64,000 bases of DNA from NCBI GenBank assembly GCA_913043905.1, contig CAJWNQ010000002.1, positions 1 through 64,000 on the forward strand. Reading direction: 5' to 3'. Positions within the stretch are counted from its first letter, which is position 1. Each line of letters starts with the position of its first letter. The translations under genes were made by a program, and so were the position numbers. Shown one piece after another: positions 32,156-41,205 of this stretch. The stretch is from an uncultured Paracoccaceae bacterium (GTDB lineage Bacteria > Pseudomonadota > Alphaproteobacteria > Rhodobacterales > Rhodobacteraceae). The notes beneath the pieces were generated by a model. The model was not told where the DNA came from, did no database searches, and saw nothing but the letters and a program-made list of their open reading frames with translations.

Positions 32156-32515
32156 ATGGCACAAACTAGAAGAACATTGTTCCTCAAGCGTCGTATGCGC
32201 AACCGGAACAAAATTAAGAAAATGGCTAATGGTCGTACGCGTCTCTGCGTTCACCGTTCGTCAAAAAATATCAGTGTTCAATTGATTGATGATGTAAATG
32301 GCATAACAATAGCATCTGCTTCTTCACTTGAAAAAGCATTAGGTGTTATTGGTAAAAATAATGTTGAAGCATCAGCTAAAGTTGGAGCTGCAATAGCAGA
32401 ACGTGCAAAAAAAGCTGGTGTTGAAACCTGCTATTTTGATCGTGGGGGGTTTATATTCCATGGCAAAGTTAAAGCATTGGCTGATGCAGCCCGCGAGGGT
32501 GGTCTGCAATTCTAA
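32156..32515 (+). CDS. rplR: 50S ribosomal protein L18
   Basis: L18 escorts 5S rRNA into the 50S. The 119-residue protein has a basic N-terminus, [20 protein letters not shown] and the terminal [26 protein letters not shown] signature, here seen in its parts. Followed by a 95-base spacer with a hairpin before rpsE. Confidence 0.95.
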   Translation: MAQTRRTLFLKRRMRNRNKIKKMANGRTRLCVHRSSKNISVQLIDDVNGITIASASSLEKALGVIGKNNVEASAKVGAAIAERAKKAGVETCYFDRGGFIFHGKVKALADAAREGGLQF

Positions 32516-32522
32516 GACTGTA

Positions 32523-32540
32523 GGTGGGCTTTGGCCCACC
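32523..32540 (+). promoter_or_regulatory. Hairpin between rplR and rpsE
   Basis: A perfect 7-bp GGTGGGC/GCCCACC stem with a TTTG loop starts 7 bases after the rplR stop. It lacks a U-run and so is more likely a processing or attenuation structure inside the spc unit than a terminator. Confidence 0.5.
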
Positions 32541-32610
32541 TCGATGATCCGGGGGCTTGGCTCACTTGGGTTGGTATTTTTAGGGCTTTGCCCATATTCA
32601 GGAGGCCAGT

Positions 32611-33147
32611 ATGGCTAGAGAAGATAATCGTCGTGGTCGCGACCGCGATGAAACACCAGAATTTCAAGACCGTTTAGTCGCAATTAATCGTGTTTCAAAA
32701 ACAGTAAAAGGCGGTAAGCGCTTTGGTTTTGCAGCACTTGTTGTAGTGGGTGACCAAAAAGGTCGTGTAGGATATGGTAAAGGTAAAGCGAAAGAAGTAC
32801 CTGAAGCAATTCGCAAAGCTACCGAACAAGCAAAGCGCCAAATAATCCGTGTTCCATTACGAGAAGGTCGTACCTTACACCACGATGTAAATGGTCGTCA
32901 TGGTGCAGGTAAAGTTGTTATGCGTACCGCGCCACAAGGTACAGGTATTATTGCCGGTGGTCCAATGCGTGCTGTTTTTGAAATGTTGGGCGTCCAGGAC
33001 GTTGTTTCAAAATCAATTGGCTCTCAGAACCCATATAACATGATCCGTGCAACAATGGATGGTCTTTCAAAAGAAGCTTCACCACGTTCTGTTGCACAGC
33101 GTCGTGGCAAGAAGGTTTCTGATATCCTTCCAAAAGAAGAGGCTTAG
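32611..33147 (+). CDS. rpsE: 30S ribosomal protein S5
   Basis: S5 affects decoding fidelity and spectinomycin sensitivity. The 178-residue protein has the N-terminal dsRNA-binding-like domain with [23 protein letters not shown] (the spectinomycin loop VKGGKR is wild type) and the C-terminal domain with [22 protein letters not shown]. Strong Shine-Dalgarno AGGAGG. Confidence 0.96.
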   Translation: MAREDNRRGRDRDETPEFQDRLVAINRVSKTVKGGKRFGFAALVVVGDQKGRVGYGKGKAKEVPEAIRKATEQAKRQIIRVPLREGRTLHHDVNGRHGAGKVVMRTAPQGTGIIAGGPMRAVFEMLGVQDVVSKSIGSQNPYNMIRATMDGLSKEASPRSVAQRRGKKVSDILPKEEA

Positions 33148-33150
33148 ATT

Positions 33151-33339
33151 ATGGCTAAAACAATCGTTATAAAACAAATTGGCTCACCAATTCGCCGCCC
33201 TAATGACCAACGTCAAACATTGATAGGCCTTGGACTGAACAAGATGCACAAAATTCGTGAGCTTGAAGACACTCCTTCTGTACGTGGCATGGTTCGTAAG
33301 GTCGCACACATGGTAGAGATTATAGAAGAAAAAGGTTAA
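33151..33339 (+). CDS. rpmD: 50S ribosomal protein L30
   Basis: The 62-residue L30 has the signature [23 protein letters not shown] preceded by [23 protein letters not shown]. It starts 3 bases after rpsE. A perfect terminator follows within 30 bases, detaching rplO from the spc unit. Confidence 0.95.
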   Translation: MAKTIVIKQIGSPIRRPNDQRQTLIGLGLNKMHKIRELEDTPSVRGMVRKVAHMVEIIEEKG

Positions 33340-33367
33340 CTTTCCTATTTTCTTATAAACATTTAAT

Positions 33368-33398
33368 GTCTCGTATTTACATACGAGACTTTTTTTTT
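33368..33398 (+). terminator. Intrinsic terminator after rpmD
   Basis: A perfect 9-bp stem GTCTCGTAT/ATACGAGAC with a TTAC loop and nine T residues. It is one of the clearest terminators in the window and splits the spc operon between rpmD and rplO. Confidence 0.93.
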
Positions 33399-33468
33399 AA
33401 TACTCTATTTTGCAACATCATACGTTGAGGCTATTAGCAAAAATTGTTATTGGGTATATTAGTAAATT

Positions 33469-33774
33469 ATGAGCTGCAATATGATCCGCCATATCGTTTT
33501 TTTTAACGCTAAAGACCCAAAAGATGAGAAAACCATTTTCAATGGGCTCTCATTGTTATCAAAAATTCCTCATGCTTCTAAATTTGAGGTTGGGCGTAAT
33601 TTAAAGACTGATCGAATTAGTAAAGAGGGCCCTGACTTTGTAGTTTATGCAGAATTTGTTGACCAAACTGCTCTGGATGCTTATAAAAAACATCCACTTT
33701 ATGCGGAATCAATTTCTATCGTCCGTCCGTTACGTGATATGCGCATAGCGGCAGATTTTTTAAGTGAAAGTTAA
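33469..33774 (+). CDS. Dabb (stress-responsive A/B barrel) domain protein
   Basis: A 101-residue (97 if starting at the second ATG, 33481) ferredoxin-like protein with the Dabb pattern: MIRHIVFFNAKDP at the start, FEVGRNLKTDRISKEGPDFVVYAEF in the middle, and ALDAYKKHPLYAESISIVRPL near the end. Dabb proteins are small dimeric alpha-beta barrels of mostly unknown function; a few are enzymes such as olivetolic acid cyclase. No clear Shine-Dalgarno precedes either ATG. It occupies its own segment between the rpmD terminator and rplO. Confidence 0.82.
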   Translation: MSCNMIRHIVFFNAKDPKDEKTIFNGLSLLSKIPHASKFEVGRNLKTDRISKEGPDFVVYAEFVDQTALDAYKKHPLYAESISIVRPLRDMRIAADFLSES

Positions 33775-34008
33775 GAATTCTGTATTTGATCAAATCTCTC
33801 TAATAAAATAAAGTTTATCTGTGATGTGTTATATTTATTGTAGGATCCTTTATTATATTTTTTGGTGCAAGGCACACGACAGCGTCTTGTAATGCGCTAA
33901 CCTTGGAGTTATACGCGGAGAGTGTTTACTAAGATCACAGAATCAAACAATGCCGTGTTTGCCCTTTATCGCTAATCGGGGGTAGTTCCGGCCAAAGGAG
34001 ATAGCGAT

Positions 34009-34485
34009 ATGAAACTGAATCAACTTTCAGATAACCCAGGCGCAACTAAACGTCGTAAACGCATCGGCCGTGGACCAGGTTCTGGTACTGGTAAAATGGG
34101 TGGGCGTGGCATCAAAGGCCAAAAATCTCGTTCAGGTGTTGCAATAAACGGCTACGAAGGCGGTCAAATGCCATTGTACATGCGTTTACCTAAGCGTGGA
34201 TTTAACAACATCAATGCCAAAACACACGCAGTAGTGAACCTTGGTTTGATCCAGAAGTTTATAGATGCAAAAAAAATAGATGCAAAAAAGCCAATCACTG
34301 AGCAGTCTTTGGTTGAAAGTGGCTTAGTTCGTCGCATTAAAGATGGTGTACGTATACTGGCAAAAGGTGAACTTACATCGAAGCTTGATATTACAGTAAC
34401 AGGTGCATCTTTATCGGCAGTTGAGGCTGTTGCAAAGCTTGGTGGTACACTTAATGTAACTAAGGCGCCAAAATTAGCTGAATAA
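34009..34485 (+). CDS. rplO: 50S ribosomal protein L15
   Basis: L15 is a late-assembly 50S protein. The 158-residue protein has the glycine/arginine-rich N-terminus [21 protein letters not shown] and [19 protein letters not shown]. Strong Shine-Dalgarno AAAGGAGA. The 234-base spacer upstream must contain the promoter for the rplO-secY-adk unit; I could not fix the -35/-10 pair there. Confidence 0.96.
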   Translation: MKLNQLSDNPGATKRRKRIGRGPGSGTGKMGGRGIKGQKSRSGVAINGYEGGQMPLYMRLPKRGFNNINAKTHAVVNLGLIQKFIDAKKIDAKKPITEQSLVESGLVRRIKDGVRILAKGELTSKLDITVTGASLSAVEAVAKLGGTLNVTKAPKLAE

Positions 34486-34587
34486 GGGTTGTGAGTCGAG
34501 TTAACTCGGCCTACAAAATACTACAGTTTTTAGCGCCGCGGTCTAGAAATGGATTTCGCGGCGTTCTCATTGAAAAGGGTTTTGATC

Positions 34588-35952
34588 ATGGCATCAGCAG
34601 CTGAACAAATGGCAGCAAATATTTCTTGGGGCGCTTTTGGCAAGGCCAAGGAGCTTCAAAGTCGTATACTTTTTGCTTTGGGTATGCTGATTGTATATCG
34701 CTTGGGCACATTTATTCCCGTACCGGGTATTGATGCAGTGGCATTGAAAACATTTGTTGAATCTGCCCAGCAAGGTATTGGTGGCATATTAAATATGTTT
34801 ACTGGTGGTGCCGTAAGCCGTATGGCCATCTTTGCGCTGGGTATCATGCCATATATTTCAGCTTCCATTATTGTTCAGTTATTAACTGCAATGGTGCCTG
34901 CTTTGGAACAGCTTAAAAAAGAAGGTGACCAAGGGCGTAAAAAAATTAATCAGTATACACGTTATGGTACTGTGGCATTAGCTATTTTTCAAGCATATGG
35001 CCTATCAGCCGGTTTGCAAGCTGGCGATCTAGCCACAAACCCTGGTTTTCTAACATTCCAATTACCGTGTATAATTACTTTAGTTGGTGGTACTATGTTC
35101 CTTATGTGGATAGGTGAGCAGATCACAGCGCGTGGTATTGGTAATGGTATATCATTGATTATTTTTACGGGTATTGTTGCAGAATTACCTGCTGCTCTAG
35201 CACAATTTTTTGTTCAAGGGCGCCAGGGAACAATTTCACCAGCTGTAATTCTGGCTGTTATGTTAATGGTTGTTGGTGTGATAGCATTTGTTGTTTTCAT
35301 GGAGCGGGCATTGAGAAAAGTACATATTCAATATCCTAAGCGTCAAGTTGGTATGAAGGTTTATGGTGGTGAAAGTAGCCACCTACCGATAAAATTAAAT
35401 CCAGCTGGTGTTATCCCCCCAATTTTTGCTTCTGCACTATTACTTTTACCAACAACTGTTGCAACGTTTTCTAGCACGCAAACATCTGGATTTATGAACA
35501 CTTTGTTAGCTTGGTTTGGACCTGGCCAACCGCTCTACCTTATCTTTTTTGTACTAATGATTGTTTTCTTTAGTTATTTTTATACAGCTAACGTATCATT
35601 CAAAACGGATGAAGTGGCTGATAATTTAAAAAAGCAAAATGGATTTGTACCTGGCATACGTCCTGGTAAAAATACAGAAGCTTATTTGGATTACGTTGTT
35701 GCGCGCATCCTAGTTTTGGGCTCAGCCTATTTGGTTGCAGTTTGTTTATTACCTGAAATTTTGCGTTCGCAATTTGCAATTCCGTTTTACTTTGGCGGAA
35801 CAAGCTTACTAATCGTTGTATCTGTGACAATGGATACTATTCAACAAGTTCAATCACATCTGCTGGCTCATCAGTATGAAGGCTTAATTGAACGCTCTAA
35901 ACTGACTGGTAAAAACCGTGCTAAAGCGCGTAAGCGAAAGACGCGTCGCTAA
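34588..35952 (+). CDS. secY: Preprotein translocase subunit SecY
   Basis: The 454-residue, ten-span channel of the general secretion pathway. Recognisable parts are the plug/TM2 region [33 protein letters not shown] (TM4-5), the cytosolic loop [26 protein letters not shown] and [30 protein letters not shown], which contacts SecA and the ribosome. The start at [11 protein letters not shown] is preferred over an upstream in-frame ATG, as AAAAGGG lies just before it. Confidence 0.97.
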   Translation: MASAAEQMAANISWGAFGKAKELQSRILFALGMLIVYRLGTFIPVPGIDAVALKTFVESAQQGIGGILNMFTGGAVSRMAIFALGIMPYISASIIVQLLTAMVPALEQLKKEGDQGRKKINQYTRYGTVALAIFQAYGLSAGLQAGDLATNPGFLTFQLPCIITLVGGTMFLMWIGEQITARGIGNGISLIIFTGIVAELPAALAQFFVQGRQGTISPAVILAVMLMVVGVIAFVVFMERALRKVHIQYPKRQVGMKVYGGESSHLPIKLNPAGVIPPIFASALLLLPTTVATFSSTQTSGFMNTLLAWFGPGQPLYLIFFVLMIVFFSYFYTANVSFKTDEVADNLKKQNGFVPGIRPGKNTEAYLDYVVARILVLGSAYLVAVCLLPEILRSQFAIPFYFGGTSLLIVVSVTMDTIQQVQSHLLAHQYEGLIERSKLTGKNRAKARKRKTRR

Positions 35953-35966
35953 TTAGGAGAGATCAC

Positions 35967-36623
35967 ATGAATATCATTTTGATTGGCCCGCCTGGAGCTG
36001 GTAAGGGTACACAGGCTGCAACACTAGTTAAAAAACATAACATGGTTCAATTATCTACTGGTGATATGTTACGTGCTGCTCGTACTTCTGGCACTGAATT
36101 GGGAAAAACTGTTGCAGGGGTCATGGATCGCGGTGAACTTGTTACAGATGAGATTGTTATTGGTTTAATTGAAGAACAGTTAACAGATGGTGATGTTAGT
36201 GGGGGTTTCATTTTTGACGGGTTCCCACGTACATTGGCCCAAGCTGATGCATTGAGCGAATTGTTGAGTAAAGTTGATCAAAAGTTAGACACAGTTATAC
36301 AAATGACTGTTGATGACAAAGTCTTGGTAAATCGTATTACTGGACGTTTTACATGTGGTAGCTGTGGTGAAGGTTATCATGAAGAGTTCAAAAAGCCTGC
36401 AACTCATGATAAATGTGATAAGTGTGGTGCTGCTGATACTTTTAAAAAGCGTGCAGATGATAATGAAGTCTCATTAAAGACACGATTAATGGCATATTAT
36501 AAGGAAACATCACCGCTTATCGGATATTATTATGCAAAAGGTCAGTTGGAACAGGTTAACGGTTTGAATAGTATCGATAGAGTTGGATTAGATATTTCAA
36601 AAGTAATGGCTGGAGTAAGCTAG
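35967..36623 (+). CDS. adk: Adenylate kinase with zinc-binding lid
   Basis: Adk converts ATP + AMP to 2 ADP. The 218-residue protein has the P-loop [11 protein letters not shown] (residues 7-17), the AMP-binding DGFPRT block, and a long lid bearing a C-x2-C...C-x2-C Cys4 cluster (CGSCGEGYH and CDKCGA), which predicts structural zinc. It follows secY by 14 bases, the standard alphaproteobacterial arrangement. Confidence 0.97.
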   Translation: MNIILIGPPGAGKGTQAATLVKKHNMVQLSTGDMLRAARTSGTELGKTVAGVMDRGELVTDEIVIGLIEEQLTDGDVSGGFIFDGFPRTLAQADALSELLSKVDQKLDTVIQMTVDDKVLVNRITGRFTCGSCGEGYHEEFKKPATHDKCDKCGAADTFKKRADDNEVSLKTRLMAYYKETSPLIGYYYAKGQLEQVNGLNSIDRVGLDISKVMAGVS

Positions 36624-36902
36624 GACCTAATATCATGTATGCTTACTATTTTATCATACTACTTTATTGTGTATAATTTAATCTATTCAACAAATAATTA
36701 CAGGCTTATCTACTTGACGCCTAATCATTTTTCGCCTAATTGACAGCCTTCTAATCTTAAATCTTTGGATTGAGTTGATAGTTATCGATTCGCCGAATTT
36801 TCTTTGAAGATCAGATGTTATTGGAGCCCAGAAAATACTGTTGAGCTTCGTTGTGAAAATAGGTTCTGGAAAGACGGAACCGCAACTGTAAGGATAAATA
36901 TA

Positions 36903-37271
36903 TTGGCACGTATTGCTGGCGTTAACTTGCCGACCCATAAGCGGGTCCCAATCGCTTTAACATACATCACAGGCATAGGCCCTACTTCTGCAGGTAAGAT
37001 TTGCGAAGGTACAAAAATTGATGTTACCCGCCGTATTAACGAGTTGTCTGACGCTGAAGTGTTGTCCATCCGTGAATACATCGACGCTAACTTCGAGGTT
37101 GAAGGTGACTTACGCCGTGAAGTTTCTATGAACATCAAACGTTTGATGGATCTGGGCTGCTATCGCGGCCTGCGTCATCGTCGTGGTTTGCCTGTTCGTG
37201 GCCAACGCACTAGTACTAACGCTCGTACTCGCAAGGGACCTGCAAAGGCCATTGCTGGTAAGAAGAAATAG
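36903..37271 (+). CDS. rpsM: 30S ribosomal protein S13
   Basis: S13 contacts the P-site tRNA and L5. The 122-residue protein starts at an unusual TTG ([16 protein letters not shown]), chosen because this is where the family begins and AAGGA lies 8 bases upstream; an in-frame ATG 99 bases upstream would add 33 residues with no family match. It has the H2TH fold segment [16 protein letters not shown] and the basic tail [21 protein letters not shown]. The 279-base spacer upstream has TTGACG (36714) with TAATTG 17 bases later as a possible promoter. Confidence 0.95.
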   Translation: MARIAGVNLPTHKRVPIALTYITGIGPTSAGKICEGTKIDVTRRINELSDAEVLSIREYIDANFEVEGDLRREVSMNIKRLMDLGCYRGLRHRRGLPVRGQRTSTNARTRKGPAKAIAGKKK

Positions 37272-37285
37272 GGGAGTTCTGATCA

Positions 37286-37672
37286 ATGGCACGTGAAATT
37301 CGTACAAAGAAAAAAGAACGCAAAAACATCACAGCTGGTGTTGCGCACATTAACTCTTCTTTTAATAACACAAAAATTCTAATCGCAGACGCACAAGGTA
37401 ATGCTATTGCATGGTCTTCTGCTGGAACGATGGGTTTTAAAGGTTCTCGCAAATCAACACCATATGCTGCTCAGATGGCTGCAGAAGATGCTGGAAAAAA
37501 AGCGCAAGAACATGGTGTTAAAACTTTAGAGGTTGAAGTTCAAGGACCTGGTTCTGGTCGTGAAAGCGCATTGCGTGCTTTGGCTGCAATCGGTCTGAAT
37601 GTGACATCTATCCGTGATGTGACACCTATGGCACACAACGGTTGTCGGCCTCCAAAGCGTCGCCGCGTTTAA
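37286..37672 (+). CDS. rpsK: 30S ribosomal protein S11
   Basis: S11 forms part of the platform. The 128-residue protein has [16 protein letters not shown]-like [19 protein letters not shown] and the C-terminal signature [19 protein letters not shown]. It lies 14 bases after rpsM. Confidence 0.97.
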   Translation: MAREIRTKKKERKNITAGVAHINSSFNNTKILIADAQGNAIAWSSAGTMGFKGSRKSTPYAAQMAAEDAGKKAQEHGVKTLEVEVQGPGSGRESALRALAAIGLNVTSIRDVTPMAHNGCRPPKRRRV

Positions 37673-37679
37673 TCTATAC

Positions 37680-37701
37680 AGGCAGGCCCTTGGGCCTGCC
37701 T
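37680..37701 (+). promoter_or_regulatory. Hairpin between rpsK and rpoA
   Basis: A perfect GGCAGGCCC/GGGCCTGCC stem (flanked by one more A-T pair) with a 2-base TT tip, followed by TTACTATGTTTTT. The U-run is not immediate, so partial attenuation or mRNA processing is more likely than full termination. Confidence 0.6.
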
Positions 37702-37769
37702 TACTATGTTTTTAACCTCGAGCGTTCGCTAGGCCGGATTCATCCCAGTGAACAAGAATGGAGGCCCAT

Positions 37770-38786
37770 ATGATCCAAAAAAATTGGCAAGAGCTAATAA
37801 TGCCGACCCAACTAGACATTAAACCGGGCGCTGACCCATTGCGTATGGCAACTATTGTTGCTGAGCCTTTGGAACGTGGCTTTGGTTTGACATTAGGCAA
37901 TGCTTTGCGTCGCGTTTTGTTATCGTCGTTACAGGGTGCAGCAATTACATCTGTTCAAATTGATAATGTTCTGCATGAATTCTCTTCTGTGGCCGGTGTG
38001 CGTGAAGACGTAACTGACATAGTTTTGAACCTAAAGGGCGTTGCTATTTCAATGGAAGTCGAAGGCCCAAAGCGGGTGTCAATTTCAGCAAAAGGCCCTT
38101 CAGTGGTTACCGCTGGTGACATTGCTGAAACTGCCGGTATTGAAGTTTTAAATAAAGATCATATCATCTGTCATTTAGACGATGGTGCATCTTTGTTTAT
38201 GGAACTGACTGTAGATACAGGAAAAGGTTACGTTGCAGCCGATCAAAACCGGCCAGAAGACGCGCCAATTGGATTGATACCAATTGATGCTTTGTATTCG
38301 CCTGTTTTGAAGGTATCTTACGACGTCCAGCCAACACGTGAAGGTCAAGTTTTAGACTATGACCAATTGACAATGAAGATTGAAACAGATGGTTCTGTTT
38401 CTGCAGAAGATGCAATAGCTTTTGCTGCACGTATCTTACAAGATCAATTAGCAACTTTTGTTAACTTTAACGAACCAGAAGCTGCACAACGTCAAGATGA
38501 AGAAGATGATTTAGAATTCAACCCACTTCTACTGAAGAAAGTGGATGAATTAGAATTATCAGTGCGTTCTGCAAATTGCCTGAAAAACGATAATATTGTT
38601 TATATTGGTGATTTGATCCAGAAGACAGAAGCAGAAATGCTGCGGACGCCAAACTTTGGCCGCAAATCCTTGAATGAAATCAAAGAAGTTCTGACTGTTA
38701 TGGGACTGCACCTTGGCATGGACATTGTAGACTGGCCGCCAGAGAATATCGAAGAACTCGCTAAGAAGTTTGAAGATCAATTTTAA
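37770..38786 (+). CDS. rpoA: DNA-directed RNA polymerase subunit alpha
   Basis: The 338-residue alpha subunit starts at [20 protein letters not shown], with GGAGG 5 bases upstream, and not at the in-frame ATG 12 bases earlier. The N-terminal dimerisation domain contains [21 protein letters not shown]; the C-terminal domain, which binds UP elements and activators, has [44 protein letters not shown] in recognisable pieces. Confidence 0.97.
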   Translation: MIQKNWQELIMPTQLDIKPGADPLRMATIVAEPLERGFGLTLGNALRRVLLSSLQGAAITSVQIDNVLHEFSSVAGVREDVTDIVLNLKGVAISMEVEGPKRVSISAKGPSVVTAGDIAETAGIEVLNKDHIICHLDDGASLFMELTVDTGKGYVAADQNRPEDAPIGLIPIDALYSPVLKVSYDVQPTREGQVLDYDQLTMKIETDGSVSAEDAIAFAARILQDQLATFVNFNEPEAAQRQDEEDDLEFNPLLLKKVDELELSVRSANCLKNDNIVYIGDLIQKTEAEMLRTPNFGRKSLNEIKEVLTVMGLHLGMDIVDWPPENIEELAKKFEDQF

Positions 38787-38792
38787 AAATTC

Positions 38793-38839
38793 AGGTACTT
38801 CCCTCAGGGGAGTACCTATTCAATGCCCACAATAGTGGG
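38793..38839 (+). promoter_or_regulatory. Tandem hairpins between rpoA and rplQ
   Basis: The first is an 11-bp stem AGGTACTTCCC/GGGGAGTACCT (one G-U) with a TCA loop at 38793-38817; the second is CCCAC/GTGGG at 38826-38839. No U-run follows. Like other hairpins of this cluster they probably tune transcript stability between rpoA and rplQ. Confidence 0.55.
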
Positions 38840-38953
38840 GAAATAGATTAGTTTTTAATTCTGAAAACCTTTCTCGGGCAATTCCGCCCCAAGGAGTGTG
38901 AGACCCAACGCAGGCTCACCAGACAAAGTAAAATTAAATAAAGGATATATATT

Positions 38954-39373
38954 ATGCGCCACGCAAAAGGTTACCGCCGCCTAAATCGGACACACGAACA
39001 CCGCAAAGCTTTATTTGCAAACATGGCTGGATCATTGATTGAGCATGAACAAATAAAAACAACACTGCCTAAAGCAAAAGAACTCCGCCCAATCATGGAA
39101 AAGATGATTACTTTGGCCAAACGTGGTGATCTGCACGCACGCCGTCAAGCGGCCTCTAAATTAAAGCAAGAGCAATACGTTGCTAAATTGTTTGAAATAC
39201 TGGGCCCACGATACAAAGATCGTCAAGGTGGATATGTTCGCGTATTGAAGGCTGGTTTCCGTTATGGTGACATGGCTCCAATGGCTATTATTGAATTTGT
39301 TGACCGTGACGTAAACGCAAAAGGTGCAGGCGATAAGGCACGCGTTGAAGCAGAAGAAGTATCTGAAGCTTAA
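38954..39373 (+). CDS. rplQ: 50S ribosomal protein L17
   Basis: L17 surrounds the tunnel exit. The 139-residue protein begins [24 protein letters not shown] and contains [17 protein letters not shown]. It ends the alpha operon and the whole ribosomal supercluster, and is followed by a strong terminator. Confidence 0.96.
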   Translation: MRHAKGYRRLNRTHEHRKALFANMAGSLIEHEQIKTTLPKAKELRPIMEKMITLAKRGDLHARRQAASKLKQEQYVAKLFEILGPRYKDRQGGYVRVLKAGFRYGDMAPMAIIEFVDRDVNAKGAGDKARVEAEEVSEA

Positions 39374-39395
39374 TCTTACCTTTTTAGATATTATT

Positions 39396-39426
39396 AAAAG
39401 CGAGCTTATTGGCTCGCTTTTTTATT
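39396..39426 (+). terminator. Intrinsic terminator after rplQ
   Basis: A perfect 10-bp AAAAGCGAGC/GCTCGCTTTT stem with a 6-base loop and a T-run. It closes the alpha operon. Confidence 0.93.
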
Positions 39427-39512
39427 TTAAATTGAATATTTTTTATAATTAATAAATTAATAATTATTAATTCTCGATATGAATCTGTAGTTAAACTCTA
39501 TAAGATTAATTT

Positions 39513-40829
39513 ATGGCAGACCTATTTGATTTAAGCTCTAATGCATTACCACATGAGGCTAAACGCCCTCTTGCAGATAGATGTCGCCCTGCAAAACTAA
39601 CTGATATCATTGGACAACAGAAACTTGTTGGACCAAATGGTTCCTTGTCAACAATGTTGATAACTGGAAACTTATCGTCAATTATCTTTTGGGGACCACC
39701 TGGCGTAGGTAAAACAACCATAGCGCGCTTACTGGCAAATGAAACTGATATGCACTTTGTACAAATAAGTGCAATTTTTTCAGGTGTTGCAGATTTAAAA
39801 AAACAATTTGAAGCCGCACGAATTCGCCGAAGTAACGGTTTAGGCACGTTATTGTTTGTTGATGAAATTCATAGATTTAATAAGTCACAGCAAGATGGTT
39901 TTCTACCTTTTATGGAAGATGGTACAATTATATTAGTTGGCGCAACTACTGAAAATCCGTCTTTTGAGCTAAATCCAGCTTTGATGTCACGATCTCAAGT
40001 GATGGTATTAGAGCGATTATCTTTAACTGAATTAGAATTGATTGGGCAGCGCGCTGAGAAGGAAATGGGAAAAGCATTACCGCTGAATGGTGAGGCACGC
40101 GAAGCATTGCTTGAAATGGCTGATGGTGATGGGCGTAGCCTTTTAAATTTGGCTGAACAAGCTTTTGGATGGGATGGTGGCGTACTAAATGTAGATCAAT
40201 TGGGCAAACGCTTATCTAAGCGTGCAGCTCAATATGATAAGGGAGGAGATGCACATTACAACCTTATTTCTGCATTACATAAGTCTGTACGTGGATCTGA
40301 CCCTGATGCAGCTTTGTATTGGTTTGCAAGAATGCTTGAGGGCGGTGAAGATCCTAGGTACTTGGCACGACGTTTAACTCGAATGGCTATTGAAGATGTT
40401 GGCTTAGCTGATCCTCAAGCTCAAAATATCTGCTTGCAATCGTGGCAAACGTATGAGCGACTAGGATCACCTGAGGGAGAGTTGGCTCTTGCGCAAGCTT
40501 TATTATATTTAACTTTAGCACCAAAATCGAACGCAGCATATGCGGCTTATAAAAATGCACGACTGTCTGCAAAACATACTGGATCTAATTTGCCTCCAAA
40601 ACATATTTTGAATGCGCCTACTAAGTTTATGAAGGAACAAGGTTATGGAGATGGGTATGCCTATGACCATGATCAAGAAGATGGGTTTTCTGGGCAGAAC
40701 TATTTTCCTGATAATATGCCCCGCGGTGTATATTATTTGCCAGTAGAACGTGGCGAAGAACGTGAGCTAAAAAAACGATTAGATTTCTTTGCTAAGCTCC
40801 GGGTTAAGAAAAATAAATCGACAAATTGA
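39513..40829 (+). CDS. rarA: Replication-associated recombination protein A
   Basis: RarA (MgsA) is an AAA+ ATPase related to clamp loaders that acts at stalled replication forks. The 438-residue protein has RPAKLTDIIGQQKL, Walker A GPPGVGKTT (61-69), Walker B LLFVDEIHRFNKSQQD (D117, E118), sensor 1 VGATTENPS, and the C-terminal tetramerisation part with PNLPPKHILNAPTKFMKEQGYG-like sequence. It begins a compact run rarA-crcB-rluC-atp12. Confidence 0.95.
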   Translation: MADLFDLSSNALPHEAKRPLADRCRPAKLTDIIGQQKLVGPNGSLSTMLITGNLSSIIFWGPPGVGKTTIARLLANETDMHFVQISAIFSGVADLKKQFEAARIRRSNGLGTLLFVDEIHRFNKSQQDGFLPFMEDGTIILVGATTENPSFELNPALMSRSQVMVLERLSLTELELIGQRAEKEMGKALPLNGEAREALLEMADGDGRSLLNLAEQAFGWDGGVLNVDQLGKRLSKRAAQYDKGGDAHYNLISALHKSVRGSDPDAALYWFARMLEGGEDPRYLARRLTRMAIEDVGLADPQAQNICLQSWQTYERLGSPEGELALAQALLYLTLAPKSNAAYAAYKNARLSAKHTGSNLPPKHILNAPTKFMKEQGYGDGYAYDHDQEDGFSGQNYFPDNMPRGVYYLPVERGEERELKKRLDFFAKLRVKKNKSTN

Positions 40830-40851
40830 CTTTAAAGTGGTTTAGGGCGTT

Positions 40852-41205
40852 ATGACCTATATTTTAATAGCATTAGGTGGTGCCTTAGGCGCTGTCACTA
40901 GATATCTAATAATGTTGTCCATTGCATTCCCTGTTGGAACGCTAGTGGTCAATATTTTTGGATCATTCTTGATGGGGCTTGTCTTTATTTGGTTTTCAAC
41001 CCGAATGACGGGGCAGTGGCCTTTATTTTTAATGACAGGATTTTTAGGTAGTTTTACAACTTTGAGCGCATTTTCTTTAGATGTTGTTCGTCTGTTTGAA
41101 GCTGAAAAATATATTTACGTTGGTGGCTATGTTCTTGCGACTTTCGTAATCTCTATACTGGCGATTTTCGCAGGTATGTTTTTGATGAAAGCAGTGATCG
41201 CATGA
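40852..41205 (+). CDS. crcB: Fluoride channel CrcB (Fluc)
   Basis: A 117-residue, four-span membrane protein of the dual-topology Fluc family that exports fluoride. Key motifs are GGALGAVTRYL (residues 9-19), the TLVVNIFGSFLMG asparagine motif and GFLGSFTTLSAFS, containing the paired pore phenylalanine and Na-site backbone loop. A single gene implies a homodimer. No fluoride riboswitch is visible in the 22-base spacer. It overlaps rluC by 4 bases. Confidence 0.93.
   Translation: MTYILIALGGALGAVTRYLIMLSIAFPVGTLVVNIFGSFLMGLVFIWFSTRMTGQWPLFLMTGFLGSFTTLSAFSLDVVRLFEAEKYIYVGGYVLATFVISILAIFAGMFLMKAVIA

Noticed and set aside
36804-36902. An upstream in-frame ATG extending rpsM by 33 codons
   Set aside because: The extra residues do not match S13, whereas the TTG at 36903 gives the family N-terminus with a good Shine-Dalgarno.
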